Source of the DNA: Streptomyces sp. CB02261
Lineage (GTDB): Bacteria > Actinomycetota > Actinomycetes > Streptomycetales > Streptomycetaceae
NCBI RefSeq assembly: GCF_001905665.1
Contig: NZ_LIVX01000007.1
Span: forward strand, 537,170-601,169
Length of the DNA: 64,000 bases
Reading direction: 5' to 3'
Each line of letters begins with the position of its first letter. The first letter of the stretch is position 1. Below the pieces are notes generated by a model. That model was not told the DNA's origin, did not search any database, and worked only from the letters and a program-made list of their open reading frames with translations. A program made the position numbers and the translations under genes. This document shows, in pieces, positions 27,166-37,236 of this stretch.

Positions 27166-28038
27166 TCAGCCCTGCGGGACGACCGCCACCGGACAGGGAG
27201 CCAGATGGAGTGCCGCGTGCGCGACGGAACCGATCCGGGGCCCGACCGCGCCCCGCCCGGCCCGCCGGCCGACCACCATGAGCTGGGCGGCCCCCGAGGA
27301 GGAGAGCAGCACCTGACCGGCGCTGCCCAGTTCGACGTGCTCGGTGACCGGCACGTCCGGGTGGCGCTCGCGCCACGGCGCCAGCGCCTCGCGCAGCGCC
27401 TTCTCCTCGTACGGGACGAGCCCGCCGGCCTCGTCGGCGAGCCGCATCGACGTGGGGCTGTACGCGAACAGCGGCGGCAGGCTCCACGCGCGCACGGCCC
27501 GCACCGAGGCCCCGCGGGCGGCGGCCGTCTCGAACGCGAAGCGCAGCGCGGCGGCGCTGTCCTCGGGGTCGCCGTGCTGCCCGACGAGCACGTGTCCCGT
27601 GGGCGGTTCGGCGGGATCGCCGTCACGGGACCTGACGGCCACCACGGGCCGGGTGGCGGCGGCGATGATCTGCTGCCCGTACGAGCCGAGCAGGAACCCG
27701 GTCACGGCCCCGTGGCCCCGCGAGCCGATGACGAGCATCTCGGCGCGCTCCGCCGCCGCGACCAGCGCGGTGACGGGCGTGTCGTCGAGCACCTCCGCGG
27801 TGAGGGCGAGGTCCGGATGGCGTGCGGCGACCGTGGCCTCCGCCTCGCGCACGACCGCCTCCGCGACGCGCTCCTGGGCGGCGCGGTCCTGCACGAGGGG
27901 GAGGTCGAGCGGTTCCCAGCGCCAGGCGTGCGCGAGCCGGAGCGGGAGCCCCCGGTGGAGGGCTTCGCGGGCGGCCCAGTCGGCCGCGGCGAGACTCTCC
28001 GGGGAACCGTCCACCCCAGCGACGATCTCATGACTCAT
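27166..28038 (-). CDS. Universal stress protein, tandem two-domain
   Basis: The 290-residue protein contains two USP domains (about 3-145 and 152-290). The first has VAGVDGSPESLAAADWA and the ATP-binding signature GSRGHGAVTGFLLGSYGQQII (G-2x-G-9x-G-S). The second has VLVGQHGDPEDSAAALRFA and a degenerate GRRAGRGAVGPRIGSVAHAAL. Tandem USPs of this kind are soluble ATP-binding proteins linked to hypoxia, stationary phase and stress in actinomycetes. ATG 28038 is chosen for its GGAGG 8 bases upstream. No partner gene is adjacent. Confidence 0.92.
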   Translation of the reverse strand: MSHEIVAGVDGSPESLAAADWAAREALHRGLPLRLAHAWRWEPLDLPLVQDRAAQERVAEAVVREAEATVAARHPDLALTAEVLDDTPVTALVAAAERAEMLVIGSRGHGAVTGFLLGSYGQQIIAAATRPVVAVRSRDGDPAEPPTGHVLVGQHGDPEDSAAALRFAFETAAARGASVRAVRAWSLPPLFAYSPTSMRLADEAGGLVPYEEKALREALAPWRERHPDVPVTEHVELGSAGQVLLSSSGAAQLMVVGRRAGRGAVGPRIGSVAHAALHLAPCPVAVVPQG

Positions 28039-28259
28039 CAGGATGCCTCCGTGCGCGCGGTGTCGGGCCCGCCGGACGGCAGGGCCCTTCTCCTCCCAGC
28101 TTGGGCCCATCGGGGGCCCGGCGAGAGGGCCGGACGTCCCGACATGCCGGTCCGTCCGTCCCTCGCGCCCTCGCCCGCGCGTGTTCGGCCGCCGCGGCCG
28201 TCCGTCACCCCGCGCCTCGGCCGTCCGTCACCTCACGCCTTCGCTGGGCGTGTTGCCCG

Positions 28260-29627
28260 TCAGACCGGCAGGGTGAGCCGCGCGTGGCTGCCGTTCAGGT
28301 AGTGGTCCCCGATGTCACGGAGCCGGTGGGCGGCCTGCGTGGGGGCGGTGAGGGTGCGGGCGTTCCGCCAGAAGCGGTCGAAGCCGGGCCCGCCGGTGCG
28401 GACGTCGGCGCCCGCCGTGCCGTCGACGAGTTCGAGGACGCGGGTGGTGATGTGCACGGCCGCCCGGCCGGTGACCGCCTCGGCCGCCGCCACCAGGACG
28501 GCGATGTCGGCCCGTTCCTCCAGGCCGAGCGACCGGGCGGCGAGCAGACCGCGGGCGAAGGCGTCCGTCGCCCGCTCCACCACAGCGGCGGCGGCGTGCG
28601 CGGCCGTCGCCAGCTCCCCGTAGGCGAGGAGGAGGTACGGATCGTCGCCGGCGCCGACCGCCGAGCCGTCGTCCGCGCCCGGAAGGCCGACCGGGTGACC
28701 TCCCGGATGACCGGCCGGTGCCGGTCCCGCCTGCCCGGCGCGGCGGATGTCCCGGGCCTCCGCGAGCGCCCCCTCGGCGACGCCCAGGGCGACCTGGACG
28801 AGGAGCAGCCGCAGGGCCAGGGGGGCGAGGGTCGTGTACGGGGCGACGGCGTGCTCGTCCTGGGGGAGGACGCCGATGACATCCTCCGGCGCCACCGGGA
28901 CCCGGTCGAAGGAGACGGTGCCCGCGCCCGCGAGGCGCTGCCCGACCCGGTCCGTCCCGGGGTCGCTGAACACCCCGGGCCGGGCCGGGTCCACCAGGAC
29001 GACGAGCAGCTCGCCCGAGCCGTCGCGGCACGCCCCGACGACGAGCCGGTCGGCCACCGTCACGGCGGAGGCGAAGGCCCGGCTCCCGTCGAGGACCCAG
29101 CCCCGGCCGGCGTCGGCGGGGGTGAGGGTGAGGCCGGGGCCCGTCTCGTCGCGCGGCGGTTCGACGCCGCCGGCGAGCAGCCAGCGCCCCTCGGCCGTAC
29201 GGACGTCGAGCGCGGGCCCGGTCGGGCGCCGACTGCCCGGCTTGCGCACGGGGCCGAAGAAGCGGCTGCTCCAGGACAGCGCGTAGTGGTGGGCGAGGAG
29301 TTCGCCCACCGAGCTGTCGGCGGCGGCTATCTCCCGTACGACGGCGGACGCGGCCCGCCAGTCGGCGCCCCGCCGGCCCGGTCCCGGCGCCGTGAGCAGG
29401 GCGGGCAGGCCGGCCTCCTGGAGCCGGGCGACCTCGTCGAACGGGACCTTGCCCGCCCGGTCCCTGGTGAGGGCGTCGGCGGCCAGGTCGTCGGCGAGTT
29501 CGCGGGTGACACGGGGCCAGATCGCGTCGTCGGCGGGCCGGTCGGCCGGGTGGTCACCCGGTCGGCCGAACGGTGCGGAGGTGGTGCGTATCGCTGCTCT
29601 CTTCGGCGATCTCCTGGGCGTACTCAC
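28260..29627 (-). CDS. Acyl-CoA-dehydrogenase-fold flavin oxidoreductase, DszC/SfnB-like (sulfur acquisition)
   Basis: The 455-residue protein has the acyl-CoA dehydrogenase fold but the sequence style of FMNH2-dependent monooxygenases: FDEVARLQEAGLPALLTAPG, REIAAADSSVGELLAHHYALSW, RGWVLDGSRAFASAV, and C-terminal RFWRNARTLTAPTQAAHRLRDIGDHYLNG, as in DszC and SfnB proteins that act on organosulfur compounds. No acyl-CoA catalytic Glu is evident. The start is GTG 29627 with GAGG 4 bases upstream; it lies 14 bases from a large palindrome and 158 bases from the end of an Rrf2 regulator, supporting a role in sulfur scavenging. Substrate unknown. Confidence 0.8.
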   Translation of the reverse strand: MSTPRRSPKRAAIRTTSAPFGRPGDHPADRPADDAIWPRVTRELADDLAADALTRDRAGKVPFDEVARLQEAGLPALLTAPGPGRRGADWRAASAVVREIAAADSSVGELLAHHYALSWSSRFFGPVRKPGSRRPTGPALDVRTAEGRWLLAGGVEPPRDETGPGLTLTPADAGRGWVLDGSRAFASAVTVADRLVVGACRDGSGELLVVLVDPARPGVFSDPGTDRVGQRLAGAGTVSFDRVPVAPEDVIGVLPQDEHAVAPYTTLAPLALRLLLVQVALGVAEGALAEARDIRRAGQAGPAPAGHPGGHPVGLPGADDGSAVGAGDDPYLLLAYGELATAAHAAAAVVERATDAFARGLLAARSLGLEERADIAVLVAAAEAVTGRAAVHITTRVLELVDGTAGADVRTGGPGFDRFWRNARTLTAPTQAAHRLRDIGDHYLNGSHARLTLPV

Positions 29628-29640
29628 GTCACCTCACATG

Positions 29641-29671
29641 ATCCCTAGTTCCCCACTGGAATAGTAGGGAT
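29641..29671. promoter_or_regulatory. Nested palindromic operator upstream of the DszC/SfnB-like gene
   Basis: ATCCCTA (29641-29647) and TAGGGAT (29665-29671) bracket an inner inverted repeat CTAGTTCC...GGAATAG, so two symmetries share one centre. The AT-rich block starts 14 bases before the GTG and includes TACTAT (29666-29661, minus strand), usable as a -10. Position and symmetry fit binding by a dimeric repressor; the adjacent Rrf2 protein is the obvious candidate. Confidence 0.65.
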
Positions 29672-29784
29672 AGTGGCAGAGGTGGTCGGCCTGCCCCAAG
29701 GGGCGTCCGTAGGATGGACAAGGTCGTCTTGGTGTTCGAGACGAACGCAAGCCGGAGCGGGCCGCGCGGAGTTACTTCCGCCGC

Positions 29785-30240
29785 TCAGGGGTTGGTCCAG
29801 GCCTCCGGGTCGTCCGCGAGCGCGACGATCCCCTCCGGCAGCTGAGCCGCCGCCACCTCCGCCAGTGACACCCCGAGCACCTCACGGACACTCGCCCTGA
29901 GGGCGATCCACAGGGTGAGCAGCGACTCGGCGGGTCCCGTGTACGACAGGTCCGGCGGCCGCTCCCCGCGGACGGAGACCAGCGGGCCGTCCACGCAGCG
30001 GATGACGTCCGCCACCGAGATCGACTCCGCGGGCCTGGCCAGCCAGTAACCGCCGTTGCCGCCGCGCTGGCTCTCCACCAGGCCGCCCTTGCGCATGTCG
30101 CCCAGGATCCCCTCAAGGAACTTGTGCGAGATGCCCTGGCCCTCGGCGATGGCCTCGGCCTTCAGCGGGCCGGCGTTCCGGGCGGCGGCGAGCTGGAGGG
30201 CGGCACGCACCGCGTAGTCGGCCCTGGCTGAAATGCGCAT
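29785..30240 (-). CDS. Rrf2-family regulator, CymR-like (no iron-sulfur cysteines)
   Basis: The 151-residue protein starts MRISARADYAVRAALQLA, the hallmark of Rrf2 winged-helix proteins, and continues with GQGISHKFLEGILGDMRKGGLVESQRGGNGGYWLARP (recognition helix and wing) and ISVADVIRCVDGPL. The only cysteine is that in IRCVDG; the three-Cys cluster ligand set of IscR/NsrR is missing, which resembles CymR, the cysteine-metabolism repressor. ATG 30240 is chosen over GTG 30258 by homology; no ribosome site is visible and the message may be leaderless. The divergent leader peptide and adjacent sulfur-type enzyme agree with a sulfur role. Confidence 0.9.
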   Translation of the reverse strand: MRISARADYAVRAALQLAAARNAGPLKAEAIAEGQGISHKFLEGILGDMRKGGLVESQRGGNGGYWLARPAESISVADVIRCVDGPLVSVRGERPPDLSYTGPAESLLTLWIALRASVREVLGVSLAEVAAAQLPEGIVALADDPEAWTNP

Positions 30241-30286
30241 GCGCGCATTATTCCGCACGACGCGGCAGTCGGCCCGTTCCGCACCC

Positions 30287-30316
30287 TTGACGTCGCCGGG
30301 GACCGGTCGGACACTC
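30287..30316 (+). promoter_or_regulatory. Weak promoter candidate for the leader-peptide transcript
   Basis: TTGACG (30287-30292) is followed after 17 bases by GACACT (30310-30315), a poor -10. It lies 36 bases before the leader-peptide ATG. Only the -35 is convincing. Confidence 0.3.
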
Positions 30317-30351
30317 AGGAACGGGAAAACCGAGCGAACAGGTAGGGAACC

Positions 30352-30498
30352 ATGGGACGCAGCGGTCGGCCAGGCACCTCATCCACCGCTCCCCTCCCTC
30401 GCCCCCTGCACCTGACGTCCCGGCGGCACATCGACCTGCTGCGCGTCTGCAGCGCGGCGAGTCACCGTACGGGCGGGGACGTTCGTCCCGCCGGCTGA
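30352..30498 (+). CDS. Actinobacterial attenuator-type leader peptide (48 aa)
   Basis: The peptide MGRSGRPGTSS... contains SRRHIDLLRVCSA (about residues 23-35), the recurring signature of short leader peptides placed before sulfur and cysteine genes in actinomycetes; a cysteine codon (TGC) falls at residue 33. Such peptides sense amino-acid supply through ribosome stalling and switch downstream RNA structure. AGGTAGGG lies just before ATG 30352. Here the peptide is divergent from a CymR-like regulator and is followed 394 bases later by the glutathione-transferase-like gene, the only candidate target. The 395-base gap between them has no other convincing gene. Confidence 0.75.
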   Translation: MGRSGRPGTSSTAPLPRPLHLTSRRHIDLLRVCSAASHRTGGDVRPAG

Positions 30499-30565
30499 GC
30501 CACGCGCCGACCGAGCCGCGTGCCCGCCGAGCCTTCGCTCAGGGAGCCGCGCGCTCTCGGGGTCC

Positions 30566-30610
30566 CGCACTCCGGGTGCACGCACTCCGAGCGCACGCAC
30601 TCCGGTGTCA
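30566..30610 (+). repeat. Three tandem 15-bp repeats
   Basis: Three consecutive 15-base units each begin CGCACTCCG and end in CA (30566-30580, 30581-30595, 30596-30610). They lie in the 394-base gap between the leader peptide and its downstream gene; a second pair of matching words, GCGCTCTCGGGGTC-like, occurs at about 30551 and 30647. The rest of the gap is GC-rich with no recognisable gene. Confidence 0.7.
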
Positions 30611-30892
30611 CCCGCTCGTGAGTGTCGGAGTTCTCGGGGCCACGCGCTCTCGGGGTCGCGCGCGCTCACGAGGCCACGCGCCGCCGCCTGGGACGCTCGT
30701 CCCAGGCTGACGTCCGCCCGCCGGACGGCCCGTCCCCGGCCGCCCGTTCCCCGTCCCGGCCCCGTCCGCCTCCTCCTTCCCGTACCTCTGCTGCCTCCGG
30801 GCCCCCCGTGGCCGGTGCCGCCCTCGCGCTCCCGCGACCGGCGCCGGCGCGTGCCGCCCCGACCCAGCACCGAGCACCCTCAAGGGAGAAGC

Positions 30893-31753
30893 ATGTCCGT
30901 CGTCCCGTCCTCACTGCTGCCCGCCTCCGCCCTGCCCGTGTTCCGCGGCCGGATCGGCCGCGACGTGCGCAGCGGCCACTACGCCGTGCCGCACCGCTAC
31001 CGCCTCCATGTCGCACCGTCCGACCCCGACTGTCTGAGCATCGCCCTCACCCACGGCCTCCTCGGACTCGACGACACGCTCCCGCTCACCGTGCTGCCCG
31101 ACACCCCCGACACGCCCGACGGCGGCTACGCCGCACTCCGCCCGCTGTACGAGGCGAGCGCCCACCTCTACCGGGGACCGGCCGCCGCACCCGTCCTCAG
31201 CGACGGCTGGACCGGGCGGATCGTCAGCACCCACGTCCCCGACATCCTCCGGGACCTCGCGCTCCGCTTCCGGGGCGACGGCCCCGAGCTGCTGCCCGAG
31301 GAGCACCGGGCCGAGATCGAGGCGATCACCGACCTGTGCGAGAGGAGCGTCAACCAGGCCGCGCAGCGGGCCGGCGAGCTCGGACTCGACGACGGATCCG
31401 CCCACCGGGACCCCCTCACGGTCCTCTTCGCGGCGCTCGGCTCACTCGAACAGCGACTCGCCCGCCACCCGTACGTGCTCGGCGACACGCCGACCGCGGC
31501 CGACGTGCGCGTCTGGGTCACCCTGGTCCAGCTCGACACCGTCCACCGCTGGCACCTGGACGCCGCGGCGATGGACCGGGTCGCCGGACACCCGGCCCTG
31601 TGGGCCTACGCCCGACGCCTGGCCGCACGTCCCGAGTTCGCCCGCCGGCTCGACATCGACGCGGTGGTACGGCGCCACCGCGCCCACTGCCGGGGCCGCG
31701 AGGCCGCCGGAGCGGCGATCCGCATCGTCGACTGGCCCACCCCGTCACGCTGA
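30893..31753 (+). CDS. Glutathionyl-hydroquinone-reductase/GST-like protein lacking the catalytic cysteine
   Basis: The 286-residue protein follows the plan of the ECM4/YqjG xenologue GST family: RYRLHVAPSDPDCLSIALTHGLLGLDD aligns with the family's CPWA...GLED thioredoxin-fold segment, LYEASAHLYRG with the usual LYE.S.P.Y.G, TGRIVSTHVPDILRDL with the substrate-loop SN-x-S-x-I-I-R-D region, and ALGSLEQRLARHPYVLGDTPTAADVRVWVTLVQLD with the C-terminal helical domain. The catalytic Cys of CPWA is Asp44 here (D44-P-D-C47). Mycothiol, not glutathione, is the main thiol in actinomycetes, so the co-substrate is open. AGGGAGAAGC precedes ATG 30893. Leader-peptide control is inferred from position. Confidence 0.8.
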   Translation: MSVVPSSLLPASALPVFRGRIGRDVRSGHYAVPHRYRLHVAPSDPDCLSIALTHGLLGLDDTLPLTVLPDTPDTPDGGYAALRPLYEASAHLYRGPAAAPVLSDGWTGRIVSTHVPDILRDLALRFRGDGPELLPEEHRAEIEAITDLCERSVNQAAQRAGELGLDDGSAHRDPLTVLFAALGSLEQRLARHPYVLGDTPTAADVRVWVTLVQLDTVHRWHLDAAAMDRVAGHPALWAYARRLAARPEFARRLDIDAVVRRHRAHCRGREAAGAAIRIVDWPTPSR

Positions 31754-31789
31754 CGGCTCGTCACCACCCCGCGCGCGGGTGCCGCCGCA

Positions 31790-32827
31790 TCACCCCACCC
31801 GGCGCCCCGCGAGCGGGTGCGTGTCGTCGCCCGCGCCCCCGCGGACACCCTTCAGGAACGCTTCGAGGGCCTCCTGCGAACTGCGGGACGGTTCCCACTC
31901 CAGCTCCTGCCGCGCCCGTTCCGTGGACAGCACCGGCATGTGCCGCAGCGCGTCGAAGAGCCCGGGGGAGGCCGGGACCAGCCGCAGGTGCCAGGCCGCC
32001 GACAGGGCACCCCGTACCGCCCCCGTCGGCACCCGCACCGGCCGGGCGTGCAGCATCCCGCCCAGGGCCGCCCCGTCGATCACCGGCTCGGCGGCCAGGT
32101 TGAACGCGCCGCGGACGTCCCGCAGCAGCGCCCGCCGATAGGCGTCGGCCGCGTCCTCGGTGTGCAGGATCTGGAACCGGAGCCCGTCGAACTCCGGCAG
32201 CAGCGGCAGCAGTTCGGGGCGCATCAACTGGCCGGGGAAGAAGCGCCCCGCGAAGATCCGCCGCTGCTCGCTCGCCGACTCCTCCTTGAAGAGGAAGGAC
32301 GGCCGCATCCGGACCACCCGGATCAGCGGATGGTCCCGCTCGAAGGTGTCGAGGACCCGCTCCAGATACGCCTTCTCCCGCGTGTACGCGGCGCCCGGCC
32401 AGCCGTGCGTCGGCCACGCCTCGGACACCGGGGCACCGCCCGCGGGGCCGGGCGAGTACGCCCCGACCGACGAGGCGTGCACCAGGACCGGCACGCGCGC
32501 CGCCGCGGCCGCGTCGAAGACGCGCACCGACCCCAGGACGTTCGTCCGCCAGGTCTCCACCGGATCGTGGGTCGGCCCGAACCGCCAGGCCAGATGCACG
32601 ACGGCGTCCGCGTCGGCGAGATACCCGGCGAGCCGCGGTTCGTCCCCCTCCCGAGAGAGGTCCACCTCGGCCCACTCGACCCCGGGGAGGTCGAGGTCCG
32701 GGCGGCGACGGGCGAGGCCCAGGACCGAGCCGACGCGCGGCTCGCTCGCCAGGGCCCGGACCAGGCTGGTGCCCACATTGCCGGTGGCGCCGGTGACGAC
32801 CACCCGCGAAATCGTGCTCGGGTTCAT
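31790..32827 (-). CDS. NAD-dependent epimerase/dehydratase (extended SDR)
   Basis: The 345-residue protein begins RVVVTGATGNVGTSLVRAL, with the GxxGxxG NAD(P) motif of extended SDRs, then DADAVVHLAWRFGPTHDPVETWRTNVLGSVRVFDAA, VLVHASSVGAY (active-site Ser) and AYTREKAYLERVLD (the YxxxK pair). It lacks C-terminal TM segments. Members act on nucleotide sugars or hydroxysteroid-like substrates; neighbours give no clue. GGAGGG lies 8 bases before ATG 32827. It is convergent with the GST-like gene and divergent from a DUF5133 gene. Confidence 0.88.
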   Translation of the reverse strand: MNPSTISRVVVTGATGNVGTSLVRALASEPRVGSVLGLARRRPDLDLPGVEWAEVDLSREGDEPRLAGYLADADAVVHLAWRFGPTHDPVETWRTNVLGSVRVFDAAAAARVPVLVHASSVGAYSPGPAGGAPVSEAWPTHGWPGAAYTREKAYLERVLDTFERDHPLIRVVRMRPSFLFKEESASEQRRIFAGRFFPGQLMRPELLPLLPEFDGLRFQILHTEDAADAYRRALLRDVRGAFNLAAEPVIDGAALGGMLHARPVRVPTGAVRGALSAAWHLRLVPASPGLFDALRHMPVLSTERARQELEWEPSRSSQEALEAFLKGVRGGAGDDTHPLAGRRVG

Positions 32828-32954
32828 GTCTTCGACCCTCCGCCATGGACGGCGGAAGCGCACGCCGGGCGGCACCGTCACTCGCCGTGTCCGTGCGGGT
32901 CGCGAGGGTGGCCGCCGACCGGGACGATGGAGCGACTCAGGCGAAGGAGGAACC

Positions 32955-33197
32955 ATGCTGCTTCCCGACAGGAACACGGTCGCCCGGCTGCTCCGGCATT
33001 ACCGCGCCCAGGAGCGGACCGTGCTCGCCAGGCCGTGCGACCTGTCGGCGCGCCGGCGCTTCGAGGACACGGCGTACACCCTGTGCGTCCTCATGGGAGA
33101 ACGCACCGCCCGCGAAGCCGTCCAAGCCGCCGAACGCTATGTGGCCGGATCCCGGCCCCCGTCCCGGCCGACCCTGGAGGGCCTCCCGGGGGCCTGA
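32955..33197 (+). CDS. DUF5133 small protein
   Basis: The 80-residue protein (MLLPDRNTVARLLRHYRA, FEDTAYTLCVLMGERTAREAVQAAERYV) fits the DUF5133 family of short helical proteins that is abundant in Streptomyces and mostly found near regulatory or secondary-metabolism genes; no function is known. GAAGGAGGA stands 4 bases before ATG, a strong ribosome site. It is followed 36 bases later by an inverted repeat, then by the UvrA-like gene. Confidence 0.85.
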   Translation: MLLPDRNTVARLLRHYRAQERTVLARPCDLSARRRFEDTAYTLCVLMGERTAREAVQAAERYVAGSRPPSRPTLEGLPGA

Positions 33198-33232
33198 CCG
33201 GCCCCGGCGGGCCCGCGGACCGTGCGGGACCG

Positions 33233-33266
33233 CTGATCGGGATCATCGGTCAGGAGCATCGATCAG
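33233..33266. repeat. Inverted repeat before the UvrA-like gene
   Basis: CTGATCG (33233-33239) and CGATCAG (33260-33266) are reverse complements around a 20-base spacer that holds further ATCGGTCAG/GATCAGGAT variants. It stands 45 bases before the UvrA-like start and could be an operator or the end of the DUF5133 transcript. Confidence 0.4.
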
Positions 33267-33310
33267 GATGAGAGAAGCGTCGCCGTTCGGCCGCCGCTAG
33301 CGTGGCAGCC

Positions 33311-35674
<2,364 letters not shown>

Positions 35675-35682
35675 CGGAGCCG

Positions 35683-35707
35683 CGGGGGCCGCCGACGGCG
35701 GCCCCCG
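35683..35707. terminator. Bidirectional hairpin between convergent genes
   Basis: CGGGGGCCGCC (35683-35693) pairs perfectly with GGCGGCCCCCG (35697-35707) over a 3-base loop. It sits 9 bases after the UvrA-like stop and 57 bases after the end of the carboxypeptidase gene on the other strand. Confidence 0.8.
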
Positions 35708-35764
35708 GCGACCCCACCGGCGGCGAGGCCAGGCCTCCCGGCCCGATCCGCTGGCGCGGTGCGG

Positions 35765-37087
35765 TCATGCCTCCCGGCGGTCCGCCCTGCGCCGCCGGCC
35801 CCACAGGGCGAGCGCCGCCGCGCAGGCCGTGCCCACCAGGGCCAGCGGCAGGGCGGGGGACGCGGTCGAGGCCGACCGCGCGTTCGCCGTCGTCTCGCCC
35901 GCCAGGTTCGCGTTCGCGGGCTTCACAGCCGCCGGCTTCGCGCCCGCCGGGTTCGCCCCGGGCACGGGCGCCGCCTTCGCCCCGGCGCGTGGCCCCCCGC
36001 CGTCCGCCTCCGTGACGCGCTTGCCCCGCGCCACCGCCACGGCCTTGGCGCCCGTGTCGGCCGCCTGCTTCGTCCGTACGGGCAGCAGGGAGCCCACCGG
36101 CCGGACCCGCCCCGCCGCCTCGAAGCCCCAGTCGAGGAGTTCCCTCGCCTCCTCGTAGACGGCGAACCCGCCCCCTCTCTGCGGGTTCATCACCGTGACG
36201 ACCAGTGTCCGGTCACCGCGCCTGGCGGCGGAGATCAGCGTGTTGCCCGCCTCGCTCGTGTAGCCGTTCTTGACGCCGATGAGCCCCGGGTAACGGTCCA
36301 CACCGTCGGCGCCCGTCAGGAGCCTGTTCGTGTTGGCGATGCCGTACGACCAGGAGCCCGCCGGGAAGTCCGCGTACGCCGTCGAGCAGTACCGGGTGAA
36401 CGCCGGGTCCTGGAGCCCGGCCCGGCCGAACACCGCCAGGTCGTACGCCGAGGACACCTGTCCCGGGGCGTCGTACCCGTCGGGGGACACCACGTTCGTG
36501 TCCATGGCGCCCAGGGACCGCGCCTTCTCCTGCATCTGACGGGCCGTCGACTTCCAGCCGCCGTTCATCGCGGCCAGGACGTGCACCGCGTCGTTCCCGG
36601 AGCTGAGGAACACCCCGTTCCACAGGTCGGAGACCTTGTACGTGTATCCCTCCTTCACCCCCACCAGGCTGCTGCCGTGCCCGATCCCGGTCAGCTCCTC
36701 ATCGGCCACCGTGTGCTGAGCGGAGTGGTCGTGGCGGGGGAGCGCCGTGAGGGCGAACAGCGCCTTCAGGGTGCTGGCCGGCGGCAGTTTCCGATGGGCG
36801 TTCCGCGCGGCGAGCACCTCGCCCGACGACGCGTCCGCCACCACCCACGACAGGGCGGAGACCGAGGGCACCTCGGGGGCGCCGGACAGCCGCTCCACCT
36901 GCGTGCCCCGCCGGTCGAGCCGTGCCCGGTCGAGGAACTGCCGCCCGGGCGGCGTGGGCTCCCCGACCGCACCGGCGACGAAGGCGGAGTCCGTCGAGGG
37001 AGCCGCGGCGGCTGTGGGGACGGGCAGTACCGACAGCACCGCGGCGGCACCGACGGCGGTGAGACGGACAGCTGACATGACGATCAT
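35765..37087 (-). CDS. D-alanyl-D-alanine carboxypeptidase, peptidase S11 (DacA-like)
   Basis: The 440-residue protein has an Ala-rich signal peptide (about residues 4-29), the S11 catalytic motifs S105-TLK, SSGN around 163-165 and KNG in GVKNGYTSEAGNT (the usual KTG has Asn, common in actinomycetes), and a C-terminal Ala/Lys/Pro-rich linker with a TM helix and RRRR tail (PLALVGTACAAALALWG), so it is anchored outside the cell. It trims D-Ala from peptidoglycan stem peptides. ATG 37087 and 37078 are both possible. It is divergent from the RCK protein gene. Confidence 0.93.
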   Translation of the reverse strand: MIVMSAVRLTAVGAAAVLSVLPVPTAAAAPSTDSAFVAGAVGEPTPPGRQFLDRARLDRRGTQVERLSGAPEVPSVSALSWVVADASSGEVLAARNAHRKLPPASTLKALFALTALPRHDHSAQHTVADEELTGIGHGSSLVGVKEGYTYKVSDLWNGVFLSSGNDAVHVLAAMNGGWKSTARQMQEKARSLGAMDTNVVSPDGYDAPGQVSSAYDLAVFGRAGLQDPAFTRYCSTAYADFPAGSWSYGIANTNRLLTGADGVDRYPGLIGVKNGYTSEAGNTLISAARRGDRTLVVTVMNPQRGGGFAVYEEARELLDWGFEAAGRVRPVGSLLPVRTKQAADTGAKAVAVARGKRVTEADGGGPRAGAKAAPVPGANPAGAKPAAVKPANANLAGETTANARSASTASPALPLALVGTACAAALALWGRRRRADRREA

Positions 37088-37236
37088 TCAGCCACCGTAG
37101 AAAGGCGGCGCGGGACGCGCAGATCGAAGTGCGCCGACCGGGGGAGCGGATGTGGCGTACGGCGGCGCGTCGTGAGCCGCCCGGGTGGTCACGGGACCCC
37201 GGGACCGCTGTCGGTGCCGCAGGGCATTCTTGTGAC

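Noticed and set aside
29714..29845. A 43-codon frame (MDKVVLVF...) between the operator and the Rrf2 gene
   Set aside because: No ribosome site, and it runs antisense into the end of the Rrf2 gene.
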